Below, one piece after another: positions 22,248 to 35,000 of a stretch of DNA of 64,000 bases. Made by a program: the position numbers and the translations under genes. Each line of letters opens with the position of its first letter. Within the stretch, counting starts at the first letter, position 1. The notes under the pieces are model-generated. The model had not been told where the DNA came from and did not search any database. It saw nothing but the letters and a program-made list of their open reading frames with translations. The DNA lies in the NCBI GenBank assembly GCA_918026815.1, contig CAKJVC010000069.1, positions 248,001 to 312,000 on the forward strand. Direction: 5' to 3'. The stretch comes from Chalara sp. BL73. Lineage: Eukaryota; Ascomycota; Leotiomycetes; Helotiales.

Positions 22248-23860
22248 CTTGAAGAACAAAAAGATGCAAAAGAGTCGAAGATGTCGGGCTCTGAACGTGA
22301 CCAAGATAGAATCACACTGTAAGAAGGGGCAAGGCCATCTATTTATACCTTTACATACATCCACTCCTCACAAGGAAGCCTTATTCAATTTCATCAGCTG
22401 AACATCAAAAACTTCAAAATACACCAGTGGAAAAGCATAAACCAAAGCTAACTCTTATTTCATGCATCATTTTAGAGAGATGGAGAAGCGTTGTATTGCG
22501 AGCGTCGGCGGTATGAATCATAAAAGAAAGTATGCCGCTAATTCAGAAGGAGAGCGCGTGAGGGCACCTGAGGGCTCATTGTGGAGAAGAACTGTACTTT
22601 CCCCTCAGCAAATCTAGGGCGAAGCCGAGAAAATGGCCATCCGACATGGTGAAAGAAGCTTTAGCTGGTGCGGTTGTGGTTGGGTAAAGGTAGAGCCTTA
22701 GCTAAACAGCTACCTCATGAAACCCATCATCGTAAAGTTAATGAAAGGCCACAAGGTTGACTATTGACAAGTAGCATGTTCATGCGAGTTAGTACAAGCG
22801 CAATAAACGCTTCTGACTGAAGCGTTGAGGATTTTGGTGAGAACTGGTGTCGAATTAAGGATGGCGAAGAAAGAGTAGGAAAGTCTGCTCGTGGCTTGAC
22901 ACATGCGCCTGTGGCTGGAACGGAAGTGGCTGGGTGATCAACGGCTTGGTGTTCTTGGCATGGGCTTAGTCCATCGCTATGAAATATTTTATGATTCTTA
23001 ACCACCACAATAAAGACATGTAGCCTCGGTATAAAATAAACAAAGTATATTAGGATACCTACCAGAAGAATGTTTTTAAGCATGTGACTACATAGTACAT
23101 CACTATTTCTCAAAAGTCCTACTTCCTATTCGACCTCCACGCCTTTATCATGATGATGCTGTATTCTTGGTGACAATTCGGGAACACCCTAATCATGCAG
23201 ACTCTGGACGTCAAACAGCAACTCTGAGCGGCTCCTAGAATCTGGAGACGCTCCATTCTCCAGGTCGTGGAGAAGCAGTTCCATAATCCTGGAAGCGAAC
23301 CCAACTGATCTCCACAATCTATGGAGAGTTTCTATCAGACCTTTTGACTTCCAAGCAGGAGTCAGAAGTAAGCAAGCAAGAGTGAAAGGGGTGACGCGAA
23401 TATGAGCTCATAGAGCGTTATGCCAACCTCAACCAATGCGCTATCCGAGCACTCGAGCGCTTGAGCACATATCTGCCGATCGTCCATATCGTGGTAACGA
23501 TCCACACGACTATAGAGTGCGTGTGGAACTTTCCATTCTCCCAGATATTCACATGCGTAGAATACGTTGGGGATGTGTTCCTGGCATGTGTTCAATCGCT
23601 CTAATGTTCATGTTTCAAATGTACACAAGCGAGCGTTTTAGCGACGAAAAAGCTATTGCAGAGAGTCTGGCCCATTAAAGCCGTCAAGCATCCTTGCATG
23701 GGTGGAGTTCGTGATCCATTGATTGAGAGTATTTCTCCTTGACCAGGAGAACCAATCCTCTGAACACCGTCATAAATTCATAATTCGACAACCAGTTATA
23801 TCATTACTCGAAGATGCGACTAAAGATGGGACTATACGCCAACGCTACTAAACCTCACAT
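22248..23860. other. intergenic, transporter promoter and unassigned DNA
   Basis: No supported gene. The minus-strand ORF at 22727-23113 and those around 23362-23678 show no domain. A tRNA-5'-like string near 23430-23455 lacks a T-arm. Confidence 0.5.
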
Positions 23861-26036
23861 TCATGACATCTCGCGGCCCAATCCTTCTTTATATCGTTTT
23901 AAACACCTTTCCCTCGCCTCTTTGTGGTCTACTATCCTCTTTGGATAGCCTGTCTTCGCTATCCTGCGTGAATGAAATGTTAGCAACATATTCAAGAGGA
24001 CAAGAAGTCCCAGCTTCAATAACCCACTCTTTTGCATTCCCTCTCTCATACGGCTCATGAATCGCCATTCCTTTCACATTTTTCAATTCCGGAACCCATT
24101 TTCTGATGTAGTTTCCGTCACGATCAAACTTCTCGCTTTGTAAAAGTGGATTAAAGATGCGGAAATAAGGTTGCGGGTCAACTCCAGTACTTGCACTCCA
24201 TCCCCATCCTCCGTTGTTCGAGGCCATATCACCGTCGATTAAATGCTCCATAAAATAACGCTCACCCATTCGCCAATCGATCAGCAGGTGTTTGGAAAGG
24301 AATGACGCGGTGATCATGCGACAACGGCTGGAAAAGTTAGAGCCGAACATTTTAATTGTTGGGGTCCGGCCTTGTGGAGGCAGAAGATGCTGGAACGGAC
24401 TCAACCAGTCACTTAAAACTTACTTGTGCATCCACCCACAATGGTTCAACTGGTGCATTGCCGCATCAACAATAGGATATCCGGTTCTGCCTTCACACCA
24501 CGCTCGGAATTGGTCTTGATCATATTCCCATTCGATATTCGTATACTCGGCCTTGAAAGGCTTGTTCATACACACATATGGCCAATGCGCCATAACGTGT
24601 TTATAGAAATCTCTCCAGGCGATTTCGCTGATCCAAGTCTGAATGCCTTGTATGCCACCATCAAGTCTTTTCGTCTTATTGTGATCTCGAGCCGCTCTTA
24701 CTGCGGTACGGGCGCTCAAGGTACCACTTGCTAAATGTACGCTTAATGATGACGTTCCAAGCTCTCCTGGTAGGTTTCGATTGATATCGTATTTGCCAAT
24801 ACGCTCGTCTGCAAACTTGACTATAAGGGTGTGTTGTAAGCTATTTGTGTTACCAATGAAAACATAATTTGAAAACTACTCCCCTTGGAATGGTGAGTAT
24901 CTTCGTTTGAATGCAAACTTACTCAGCCTTTCATGCGCCTCACGTTCACCTGCGGGCCACATTGAGTGAAATCTTATCTTCTCCATTTCCGTTAAAGCCT
25001 TATTTGGGGGTGCCTCTGGTATTTTGCTCTCAAATATTTTCGCGAATCTCTTCCTTGCTGACTCGGGGTTCTTCTCTGGCTGATCGAAAAGATCTAACAA
25101 TTCCGTATGACTGTGCATATGCGCTAACCACGCTCTAAACCATGGGGTGTAGACAGCATATTGTGTTCCCTGCCCAGTCGAAAGTTCTCCAGGGCTAACA
25201 ACGCATGTGTCTGGAACAACATCCATAGCTATGCCTTTGTGAAGACACGATCTAACCAAATTTGCCTCCCTCCGCAATTCATCAACCTCATATTCGGCAT
25301 TTGTGAATATATGACTGACACCCCATTCTTCCAAGAGTTCTAATATCCTTCCAGGTATTTCCTTTCGCTTTTCGATGGTCTCAACGTATAGTGGAATATC
25401 CAGCTTCGCCAAATCCTCTTTTAGAAGCTCCAAGGTTCTCAATATGAAGTCGACACGTACTGGAGCAGTTAGATGAGCCTCGAAGTCCTGCGGGCTGACT
25501 ATATATATTGCAATCAACGGAACACTTTTCTCCTTCGCCTTTTTGCTTGCAAGATGTAGAGAGTTGTTGTCTCTTGTCCGTAAATCGCACTTATACCAAT
25601 GCACGACTGCATCCCTGATCTTAATCTTGTCACGCTCTGATTTTGTTTCTTTGAGCGTGGCGTTAAGCACGTCAATGGGTCTTGGTAATTCATCATTCTT
25701 ATACGCGTATGCTCTGGCATTTGACATTTCCGAAGGATAATAGGCTCGGAGGACGATTCCATTGTCAGCAGACTCCTGGGCTTTATGATGGGGCTGTCGC
25801 AAAGGGTCGATGCTGTTGCTGCTTGATTTTGATTTCTTGGAACGACCTTTGTCAACCACATCAGGGGGCGATGTGGCCTTGCGCTTGACACCATTCTCAC
25901 CTTTCGGTGGCGTCATGCTAGAATATTTGAATAGTACTGTTGGTGTCTTGTTTCCGTTACACGGCAGGGAATTTGCAACTCCGTTTATTGTAATCGGAGC
26001 CCTCCAGAGTTTGCTTGTTGACTTGAGGAGAGTCAT
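23861..26036 (-). CDS. PHR1: class I CPD photolyase
   Basis: Repairs cyclobutane pyrimidine dimers using light; binds FAD and an antenna chromophore. Four exons: 26036-24923, 24820-24424, 24327-24028 and 23963-23861, totalling 637 residues. The last intron (GTGGGT to CACGCAG, with a TTGCTAAC branch site) has no stop in frame, so the unspliced reading ends differently at 23889. Splicing restores the usual [17 protein letters not shown] ending. Domains: an N-terminal extension with basic NLS-like KRK and KKSK, the antenna-binding alpha/beta domain ([14 protein letters not shown] onward), and the FAD domain with [45 protein letters not shown] and KWVPEL. The first ATG (26036) adds about 40 residues that look like a mitochondrial presequence. 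A second ATG at 25916 would give a nuclear form. Confidence 0.95.
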
Positions 26037-27456
26037 ATATCGTGGATCAGCTCGGAACCCTTTCAAGGGACATGTGTCGATGGTAAACAGATCACGAGCA
26101 TGGAGGTCTACCTCCTCGATCTCCGGGTCATCAACGTCATTTAGAAAGGTCCCGTCGATCGCAGATCATCCCCTGCATTCGCCAGATTAGCGAGCTTAGC
26201 CTTGAGATCCCAGGTCAGGGAAGCCTGTAGCGCAACCTTGTCACATAAAAAGTCTTGGTGCTTACATAAATATCGCCTATTTCTAAGTTATGGAACTATT
26301 CTGATAGACCGGAATCCAACTTCTTAATAAAAACAGTGCGATGTGTAAAGGTTCCGGATTCATAGATCTTGTTGCAACGAGATAAGATTAACACGCTTGG
26401 GATTCTTAAGTTCAAAGTAACATCTGAAGTACTGAACATCATTCCTCTTGATCTACCTGCCAACTCAGTGCAATACCTTCCTCCCATAGAGCAATGAAGC
26501 TGCTGTCTCGACACTGTCCTCAAACTGATATTACCGCAAGGCCTGCAGCATAAGCCCGCTGCCTCGGTACATGAAACCTACTGCTCCTCTAACTTAGAAT
26601 CTAGGTCTTGTTCTCTAGAAGAAGGATCCTGTGCAAAGACTTGAAATAATTATGAGTTCAAAATTATCTCTTTCAATATGACACACCTCCTATAATATTA
26701 CGTCAATATTCCTTTAAAATCTGTTTGTGAACACTTTCGAATAAACGCTCTTGTATGCATTCAACAGATCGCCAAAAGAAGTGAAAAAAAAAGTTCTCCT
26801 CACCTGCAGGACTGGGGATGTGTGAGCTGTGCTGAGTTTATATGTGCTTACCTCGAACATATGCAGGCGAAGCCATATACTCCTTAGGAATGCTTCTTAA
26901 CCACTTAACCTTGACTTTTGATCAGTTATCGAGATCTCTGGCTATTCGAAAAATATATCCAGAATGGAAGTGAAAAGTTTCCGGTAAGACTTACAATCCA
27001 CCTGCTGGGGAACAGCTTGAGGAGAACAACAAAAACTAAAAGAGATTTGGACAGCCTCGGCCTTGCTCAAGCGTTTTCAGCTTATGTGAGAAGTATTCGA
27101 AGGAACAAAAGTCAACTTGTTATAACTACACTGTGTTTCGCAACTTTGGTAACCATAGTCCTCTGGTCGGGAGTATGCTTGGGATAAAATATCTGACTGA
27201 GGCACACCTGACTCTCGCCAAACTCTTTGCTTCTTAGTGGAGGGCTAAGTATAAAAGGCTTGCGCTTCAATATCAAGCTCGAAAAGACGCAATATCATAA
27301 TTTCTTCCTGTCGTAGTCACAATACACTCGCCTGTAATGCAAAAAGAGAGGAACACTAAAACGGACATCATGAAGCAATGCGCATGTATACGAGTGCTTA
27401 CCAATAAACATTCTTCATTTTCGTCGTTATATATACAAAGAAACCCTCCAGCACGA
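26037..27456. other. intergenic, photolyase promoter and SLX4 3' flank
   Basis: No supported gene. A plus-strand ORF at 26918-27187 starts at TTG and ends in a hydrophobic helix, but has no family resemblance or splice support. Confidence 0.5.
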
Positions 27457-29868
27457 TCAGTAGCGATTTCGTGATCCGTTTCGTAGACTCTCCCTCCAAA
27501 GACAGCAAATGCTCTTGCTCTCGCACCATTTCTTAACATCCTTAGGGTCAACCTCGCCATCCCATCCCACCTGCTGCAGGCCACCTGTATTCAACCAGAT
27601 AGTCAGGTCCTCAAGAACTATAGGGTCGTAAAGCAAGATCTTCTCATGCCAGCTTGGAGCTCTAGGATCCTTAGACGGCGTGCAGCTAGTCACTGCTTGT
27701 GTAATAGTATCGAAAAGCTGAGTCTGAGTAGACTCAGGCGACAAGATTAGACTAGACTGTTGGGAAGATATCAAATCAAGTGGACGTCGAGCCTGAGATG
27801 GTCGAGGAGGAGACGGTGTCGCAGGAGTATCCGAGTCAGAAATCTCTTCCTCGACGGTATTCTTTGCTTTGTGCTTTGATCTTGAAGACTTCGACTTTTC
27901 TTTCTGTGTACCCACAGTCTTCTGGGGAGAGCTTAACATGTAATTTGCCTCAAGATTTCCTAGAATCATCCTCTGCCTGCTCTCCCAACACTTTTCTAGC
28001 AAAGCAATCATCTGCTCTCTTTTCTTAACGGGCTTGAAACGATATAAGGCAACCTCTTTGGTCAATTGAGCAGTTGTATATGACTCATACTTAGGCATTT
28101 CAGAGCCTTGAGATTTTGAAGGATTTGATGGCTTTGCTGGGACTTTACGCGTTTTCGTAGATTTCTCAAGGGTTGTTGGCTTTTGACCAGCTGGACTACT
28201 CAAGAGCTCCCAGATTTCTGCCTCAATAGGATCAACGGTCTTGTCTTCACTTATTTCCGCGGCCTGCTCCTCGATAGGCTCAGAAATTTTCCCCACAATG
28301 GGTGCATTTGTCCGTTCCTCTATGGATATACCAGTCTTCTCCTCAATGACCCTATCGATAGTTGAAGCTGCTTCGTCAATATCGCGCCATACGTCGCACT
28401 TTTCTATTTTATTAGGCAATAATGCTAGCGACTTCGAGGCCACAGGCGACGAGTTGATCATATCCAACACTTCTATCAGAGCACCATCGCTGTCTCTAGC
28501 CGCAGCAGTCCATAGCTTGATCTTCTCCTTCCCAGGAAGGGCAGCTGTATATAGCGAGTCAGCAAACGGGTCATCAGGTTCATTGGAAGCCTGCATGGCT
28601 GCATGAATATCGCGTAAGAAAGTAGGTGACTCCTCTCTCGCAAGTTGGCTACTTGTTCCAAATACGAAATCTTGCTTTGTCGCATGTTTAATTGCAGACT
28701 CGGGTGAAAGAAGAATCGGTGCTTCAGCCGTCCCTTTTTTACACTTAGTAGGACTCTTTAAGCGCGGCTTTAGCGGTACTTTAAAGCCATCTTTATGAGT
28801 TCCCTCCGTCGTCCCAAGAGAAAAGTATTGTAGGACCGACGTCGCCCCTGTTTCGACAATCTCTTCTTCTGGGGCATATGCAGAAGTCGCCAGATCTGTG
28901 AGGGTTCTGGCTTTTTTTTTTACTGTCTTAGGCTTCTCAGGTGACGTCAATCTTGAAGAGCTATTGGTTTTTACCAACTCAATCAATTTTCGCTTTCTTG
29001 CACCTGCAGCATCTAGCAATGACCGATTTATCTCACGCTTGGAATGACCCTCATTGAATTGAAAGCTGCCTAGTAGATTTGCAAATTCGGCAGATTTGTG
29101 CAATGGATTCTCGGCCGTACCGGTCGCTTTTGGGGGTGTCCACATAGAACGTCGCTTCACAGCTTCGGCCAAACCTTCATCCAAATCTACAGTCTCGCCG
29201 TGGTCCGTAGGAAAATGCTTACTAACGGACAATTCCAGATCCGGCTTTGTTATTTGTGCTTTTGGAAATTTCGCCTGCGCATCCGCTTTTTTCACTTTCG
29301 GTTTCCTGACTGCTTTCTCTTTCGAGGAGTTTTGCATTGTTGCAACCTTCTTCGCTCTTGGCTTTCGGACAGCCCTCATATTGGGTGCGTCATCCTTCTT
29401 TGCAAGGCTTGTGCCGTCAATCCTTACACCTAACCCCATAGACAAATTCTCGTCCGTAGCTTCACCTACGGTCGCCTCTTCTACCACCTTCTTTGCCCTT
29501 GACATTCGTACTTTCTTCTCATCTTCCGACTTTTGTGCCCTTAGTTTCCGCAGCCTCTTGCCTGAGTTATCTTCAGTTACGACTCCATCTCCATTGCTTC
29601 CAGCATCTTTTAAGGATATTTTCTTAGTCTTTGGCAATTCCGTGTTAGTGCTCTTGAGAAGACTCGACACCGTTATAGATGCGGTCGCAGACTTAGAAAT
29701 CGGAGTCGCATTGCCCCCTAGACAAATGCTCCTAGATTTTCTCGATGATAATAATGATGGCGACGAAGATATAATGATATTTTTGAACTGTGGTCGTAGT
29801 GGCGACGAAGTAACTTCGTAAATATCCGTTCGCATATTTGCGGAAGCCATTAGGCGCGAAGATCTCAT
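27457..29868 (-). CDS. SLX4: structure-specific endonuclease subunit SLX4
   Basis: Scaffold and activator of the SLX1 nuclease, which cuts branched DNA such as Holliday junctions in the nucleus. A single long frame, about 803 residues from the ATG at 29868; a second ATG at 29850 is equally possible. Upstream in-frame codons start with TTG and are ignored. The N-terminal two thirds are disordered and basic, with many Lys/Arg and Ser-Pro sites. Near residue 620 is a SAP-like helix pair (YTTAQLTKEVALYRFKPVKK). The C-terminal conserved domain that binds SLX1 is clear: SWHEKILLYDPIVLEDL, then WLNTGGL, VKKWCESKSICCLWRESLR and a terminal RY. It is transcribed away from RPS21, with about 330 bases between the two start codons. 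Confidence 0.92.
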   Translation of the reverse strand: MRSSRLMASANMRTDIYEVTSSPLRPQFKNIIISSSPSLLSSRKSRSICLGGNATPISKSATASITVSSLLKSTNTELPKTKKISLKDAGSNGDGVVTEDNSGKRLRKLRAQKSEDEKKVRMSRAKKVVEEATVGEATDENLSMGLGVRIDGTSLAKKDDAPNMRAVRKPRAKKVATMQNSSKEKAVRKPKVKKADAQAKFPKAQITKPDLELSVSKHFPTDHGETVDLDEGLAEAVKRRSMWTPPKATGTAENPLHKSAEFANLLGSFQFNEGHSKREINRSLLDAAGARKRKLIELVKTNSSSRLTSPEKPKTVKKKARTLTDLATSAYAPEEEIVETGATSVLQYFSLGTTEGTHKDGFKVPLKPRLKSPTKCKKGTAEAPILLSPESAIKHATKQDFVFGTSSQLAREESPTFLRDIHAAMQASNEPDDPFADSLYTAALPGKEKIKLWTAAARDSDGALIEVLDMINSSPVASKSLALLPNKIEKCDVWRDIDEAASTIDRVIEEKTGISIEERTNAPIVGKISEPIEEQAAEISEDKTVDPIEAEIWELLSSPAGQKPTTLEKSTKTRKVPAKPSNPSKSQGSEMPKYESYTTAQLTKEVALYRFKPVKKREQMIALLEKCWESRQRMILGNLEANYMLSSPQKTVGTQKEKSKSSRSKHKAKNTVEEEISDSDTPATPSPPRPSQARRPLDLISSQQSSLILSPESTQTQLFDTITQAVTSCTPSKDPRAPSWHEKILLYDPIVLEDLTIWLNTGGLQQVGWDGEVDPKDVKKWCESKSICCLWRESLRNGSRNRY

Positions 29869-30201
29869 ACAGGCGAGAGTGCGGTAGCTGGCGTACAGTA
29901 GAGAACTGCACAGCCGCAATTTTGCGGCTGGTCACATCGTAGCCGGAGATGTTTGGACTGTCGTTTGTTGACATATCACTCGCGAAACCTCCTTGCCCCC
30001 ACAACATACTAACACCACCATCTCACGGACGCACGTGATTTAATCTTGGCTCTAAGGCTCCATAGCTTGAGGCTCAAGATTAAGCGATAGCGTCCCACAC
30101 TCGATTCCTCGAAATATAACGGCGACGAACAATTCATCTTACCCTCAGCGACAGCTACCTGACCTCTTCAAACCTCAAACCCAAAGTTAAAGACCGTCAA
30201 G
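29869..30201. promoter_or_regulatory. shared divergent promoter, SLX4 and RPS21
   Basis: This 333-base spacer between two start codons pointing apart must contain both promoters. It is rich in short pyrimidine runs towards RPS21. No individual element is assigned. Confidence 0.55.
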
Positions 30202-30604
30202 ATGGAGAACGACCGTGGAGAACTCGTTGATCTGTAAGTTTTTCGTTAGTTATTTTTTTTTCGATGCAACGAGGCTGGGAAAATGTCTAAAACTCCTCAA
30301 AACTTGGTCAATTTCATTCCTGAGCTTCTATAGCTTAGCACTGAAGCAAGTCTAACATATACTTTGAAGATACGTCCCCAGAAAATGCAGCGCTACCAAC
30401 CGCATCATCAAGGCCAAGGACCATGCGTCTGTCCAAATTTCCATTGGAAAGGTTGATGAGAACGGCCGATACACCGGAGAGAACCAGGTCTATGCCCTCT
30501 GCGGCTTCGTTCGTGCTATGGGCGAGAGCGACGATTCCTTGAACCGATTAGCACAACGTGATGGTCTTCTCAAGAACGTATGGAGCGGAAGCAGCCAACG
30601 ATAA
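30202..30604 (+). CDS. RPS21: 40S ribosomal protein eS21
   Basis: Small-subunit ribosomal protein, 88 residues, the usual length. Exon 1 is 30202-30233 ([10 protein letters not shown] plus two bases). A 136-base intron with GTAAGT donor and TTTGAAG acceptor follows. Exon 2 is 30370-30604. The hallmark [14 protein letters not shown] crosses the junction, followed by [19 protein letters not shown] and [17 protein letters not shown]. An intron close to the start codon is typical of fungal ribosomal protein genes. Strong constitutive expression is expected. Confidence 0.97.
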
Positions 30605-32061
30605 ATGCATTGTGGATCATGGTACGAGTCTTCCCAGCCGATTGCGGGGTCAGAATATACGGCTGATAGTTACTGCAGATTGCTTTTATGGGCTGGGTTG
30701 GAGTGGAATATGGGATGGGGATGCGCGCGGCGGATATATGATTGCTGTTCTGAGGAATTGCTCAGATAGCACGATGCGCTTGTGATTGCAATACGACAAC
30801 CATTCCACACCAAATTGCGCCCTCCATATGTGTGACCTCATGCCGACTTTGTGACGAATGCTTTAGGGAATGTCCTTCTTGTTGTACGGCTCTGCGATAC
30901 TCCTCTTACCCACTTCGAGGTGACCGTACTGTTCGAGGAGTCAGACAGCTACTTTGGTAGTTTAGAGCCGAAGATTGATCATATTCTAGCCTTCTGAAGA
31001 GCTGTGACGTTAGAGCATCTCGTCAGAGCACAGATACGGGCTGGACATCTATTTTATGCAATGCACTACTGACCAGTCGTAAACAATGGTCGTAATGAGC
31101 TGCACCACACCACTATGCCTGATTTTTAACACTACATTAGCCCACATGACTCGTGAATTGCTGTAAGATGTTCAGCACAAGTTCTTTCTCCTATAACTGG
31201 CATTGTTCCTATGCGTAGCACTCTTCTATGCAAGTCAATCACTAAAAATCTCTATTATGCCATGTTCTAATATAGCTTGTAATATCAAACTTTCAGAAAT
31301 CATGAACCGCTTTGATAGTTGTGAGAGAACCTCTTAATCTCCTTCTTCTTACCGAGCATTATTCTGGCTCGACTTCTCTTTCTTATTCGGTCCCAACGAC
31401 TGCTCCTCGGACTTCTGTCGTTCCCAAGCACTTGTACATTCATCAAGCCCTCCGACCAACGCCTAGGTCCATCTCTACCTTCCAACCTTTGTTCAATCGT
31501 CTGACCTGAGATAATAACTGCATCTGTTTTCCTCCACACTATATAACGCGCTGTTTAATTTATGCCTCTGCTTTGAATGCATGAGTGCACTCTTGTCTCT
31601 GATGAACTGTAGGCTCAAAGAAGTATAATTTTAATTCTGGGACCACCTTGAGACCATCGAGAGGCGGGATATCGAATAATATGTAATTATTTTTCATGCA
31701 TTAGGATATGCTTGTAGAGTGTATATATGCAGCATAGTGGAGGTATTGAAAAATAATGAGGTTCATCATATGGGAGCTTTTTGGCCTATCATCACCTTAA
31801 TCTTCTCAAGGTCAAGAAAATGACATTATCATAAGCCGCCATTGGAAGATCGCACACCATCGTATAATCCATTTTAGCGCTAACACGGAAAATCGATGCA
31901 ATCCAAGTCTATCTAGTGCTAACACTCGCTGCGACAGCAAATCGTCGCCGATAACCGGAAAAGGCTTCCAGTTAGAACTTCGTCAATCGTCTTATCGCAT
32001 GGAATCATCAGGAAGAACCATCGAGTTTATAGTACAGCTCTTCATACCTAGTGATCAGAGA
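30605..32061. other. intergenic between convergent RPS21 and myosin-I
   Basis: No gene is supported. ORFs at 30558-30785 and 31300-31539 are not gene-like. The stretch holds the two 3' ends and AT-rich spacer. Confidence 0.55.
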
Positions 32062-35000
32062 TCACCATTCCTCATCATCGTCTCTGTTGCCCTGCATCTT
32101 ACTTTGCCGAGCTCTCAAAGCTTCGGCCAATCCTCCCGCTATACTTGGGGTAGGCGTGTTACGTCCACTATCTGTCCCACTGCTGCTCGTCCCACTGGCT
32201 CCCATTCCCAAGCTCTTGCCAGAATCACGTGGAGCTGGCGGAGGTGCGGGCTTACGTCCTGCCACCGGCCTTTTTGCTGGTGGAGCAGGAGGGGTAGGCT
32301 TCGAACGAACCGCAGAGCCATTGGTTCTCGCAACAGCAGGCGGAGGAGGTGGGGTTGGTCTCACGACCTGTGAGAACGTGTATTAGTCATCCCCATGTTT
32401 TATGAGAAAGAGTAGGTTGAGGAACTTACAGGTGCGGCTGGTGGCGGAGGTGGTGTTTCTTCTTTAACATAGGCTGAGGGAGCCCAACCCTTGGTACCCG
32501 ATGAGGTTTTGACCAACGACCATCCTTTTGAAATGTTAAAAAGATTTAATGATTGAATGACAAGAAAACATACCATTATCTTCCTTCTGCACAACAGTGA
32601 CAAGTTCATCTTTACTTAAACTAACCTCATTTGCACTTTGTCCGACGAAATCATATATCACCCGATACTGAGGCTCTCTCAGCGGTGCAGCGGCTACTGG
32701 TGGTGCGGGCGGAGGAGGCGGAGGTACTACTCGGCCAGCCGATGGATTTCGTGTATGGCTAGGAACGGAGATAGGTTGAGGCACACTTTGCTGGTGTGTA
32801 GTGGCAGGTGTGAAGGAGTTTGAGACCGGCTTTGTGTTCCTGGTCGTACTAGATAACTTTGATGGTCGGCCACCAGGTCCACCTGGCTTGATAAGCCGCC
32901 CTTTGGTGAAGGGTTTCGGGGGAACAGGTTTACCCTTTGGCATAGGTCGTGAGACAGAATTTGGTGGCTCTCCTTGGCTGGTATGGATTGCTCCACTCTT
33001 GTAATAGTCCTCCCGCATCGTAGAATCTTTTGCAACTTTGATAACTGCCATTTTCCCTGGCTTTTTCGCATACTCGATCGAATCTGAGATTTTCAGATTG
33101 AATCCTCCAGGCATATTCATTTGCATATGTGTAAAGAGCTCCGTCTTGAGAACACAATTCAAGAGAGGATCTGCTTCCTGAGGAGAACCGATACCCAAGG
33201 AAAACCAATCATCTCGGCAAGTAGATGTGCCCACGAACTTGATTGCTCCAAGAGGTATGGATCGTTCCACAAGAACCTGGACCTGCTTATTAACAACACT
33301 TTGTGTGACAATATAGATTTTGCTGTTTGTGAGGACCAAGATTCGAGGACTGGCTTTACTCGACCGACCGAATTTGGCTTCAAGAATCTCGCCCCGGCAT
33401 GAGAAAAGTGCTTTCTCATTACTGGAGAGATTGATAGAACTCCTAAGTCGAGAGCCAGGTCCGCTGCTGGCGTTCACGCCAAGGTAGTCACCCATGAAGC
33501 GTCTTGACCCTAAAAGACTGAACCGCCGCCTTTCTTTCCTGCCCTGAATGACTTTGTGACCACGTTCTCTCAGGGCAAGAAATTCAGCACCAACTCTCTT
33601 CTTTCTCCACATTCTCTGTATGCGGGTAGCAGCCTCGATTCGGATACGAAGAAAGGCACGCCAGACACGCTGAATACGGATAGCCATATTGTGCCAATAC
33701 CTGTCTCGCATATGCTCCAGAGCAAACAGCGTCTCTGGTGCTTTGATGAAAGCTTTTGTGACGCCCATCTGAAATTCCTCAGCTGGGATACTGGTATCTT
33801 TCATGATTTGCTTCGCTCCTGATTTTGCGTCACCTGTCCAAGTATAGTCACCAGCATAGGATGTTTGTGGGGATAACAAATAGAAGCGCTCAACAAATTT
33901 ATCAAATGTCTGTCGATAAGCAAATCCAGCACGACGAATACGAACGTTCTCCTGAAGACCAAGATATTTGATCTGGTGCATAACATTGGGCACGTTATAC
34001 TCCGTAGCAGATTTATTCTCGTTTGGCTTAATCGTCCTAATGTATGATGGCTCTGCTTTCATCAAGGTTGCTACCAAGTCATTGGCAGAAGCCTTAATTT
34101 TGTCACCAGCAGAGGGTGGTGCCTTTCGGTTGTCCTGGTCGACTTCGTGAGGGAACAGAGCGTGAACAAAGCTATTCGAGCTTTGACCGAAGAGATTCAA
34201 TAGACCCTTCAGTAGTTGATCCTTGTTTTTGTCGGTGATACCATCCACTGTATAGCTCACATCACCAGCGTAGTGTTTAATGATAAAATTACCTTGCCGA
34301 GGCGTTAAATGAGCATTTGACATCGCATTGATCGTCTGCATGAACGTCCGGTCACAAGCAGCAGGGTCTGCATGTGCGGTTTTGGTAGCATCCTTGAGCG
34401 CAGAAAAAATTCCTACAGGTCTGGTTTGCTCAATCAAATCGCACACAATTTTATTGTCGAAATATTTGATTGGGGTCCACTGAATCTGCTCTCGTGCGTA
34501 CTCTTCTTGCTCCGTCTTCAACGTCAGTTGGATGAAGATTTGTTGCAGCTTCTCGTTCACATAGTTTATACACAACTGCTCGAAACTGTTCTTCTCGAAA
34601 ATCTCGAATCCGTAGATATCTAGAATGCCGATAGAATTTGATGTAGCCCCACGAGCTTTCAAGGAGACATTGACACGCTCCACTATCCAATCGAACAGAT
34701 TGTTGTATATCGCTTTAGCCAGAGCATCTCGGGTCGCTATAGCCTGTGTCGGATTTGCTGGTGACTCGATGACCTCGCCATTACGAGGTGTAAGAATCCT
34801 GATCGTTATGGCTTGAACCACGTGGGCCGGATCAACTTCGAGAAGGTAAGCTAGGAAATCAACCACGGACTGATCCTGCACCGCAGCATATCCATCCTTG
34901 TCCTCGACAAAATTGATATTTCCAGTCCATAAAATAGCAGCTAACATGCGGAAGATTTCATCTTGCTCAGGTTGCGAGAGACCAATGACATTCATTGCGT

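Noticed and set aside
23430..23460. tRNA 5'-half-like string on the minus strand (GCTCGGATAGCGC...)
   Set aside because: No T-arm GGTTCGA-type sequence, no matching acceptor strand and no T-run follow within tRNA length.
26918..27187. 89-codon plus-strand ORF with C-terminal hydrophobic helix
   Set aside because: Non-ATG start and no similarity to the membrane microproteins at the left end; insufficient support.
29096..29821. 241-codon plus-strand ORF
   Set aside because: Antisense shadow of the Lys/Ser-rich part of SLX4; no domain of its own.
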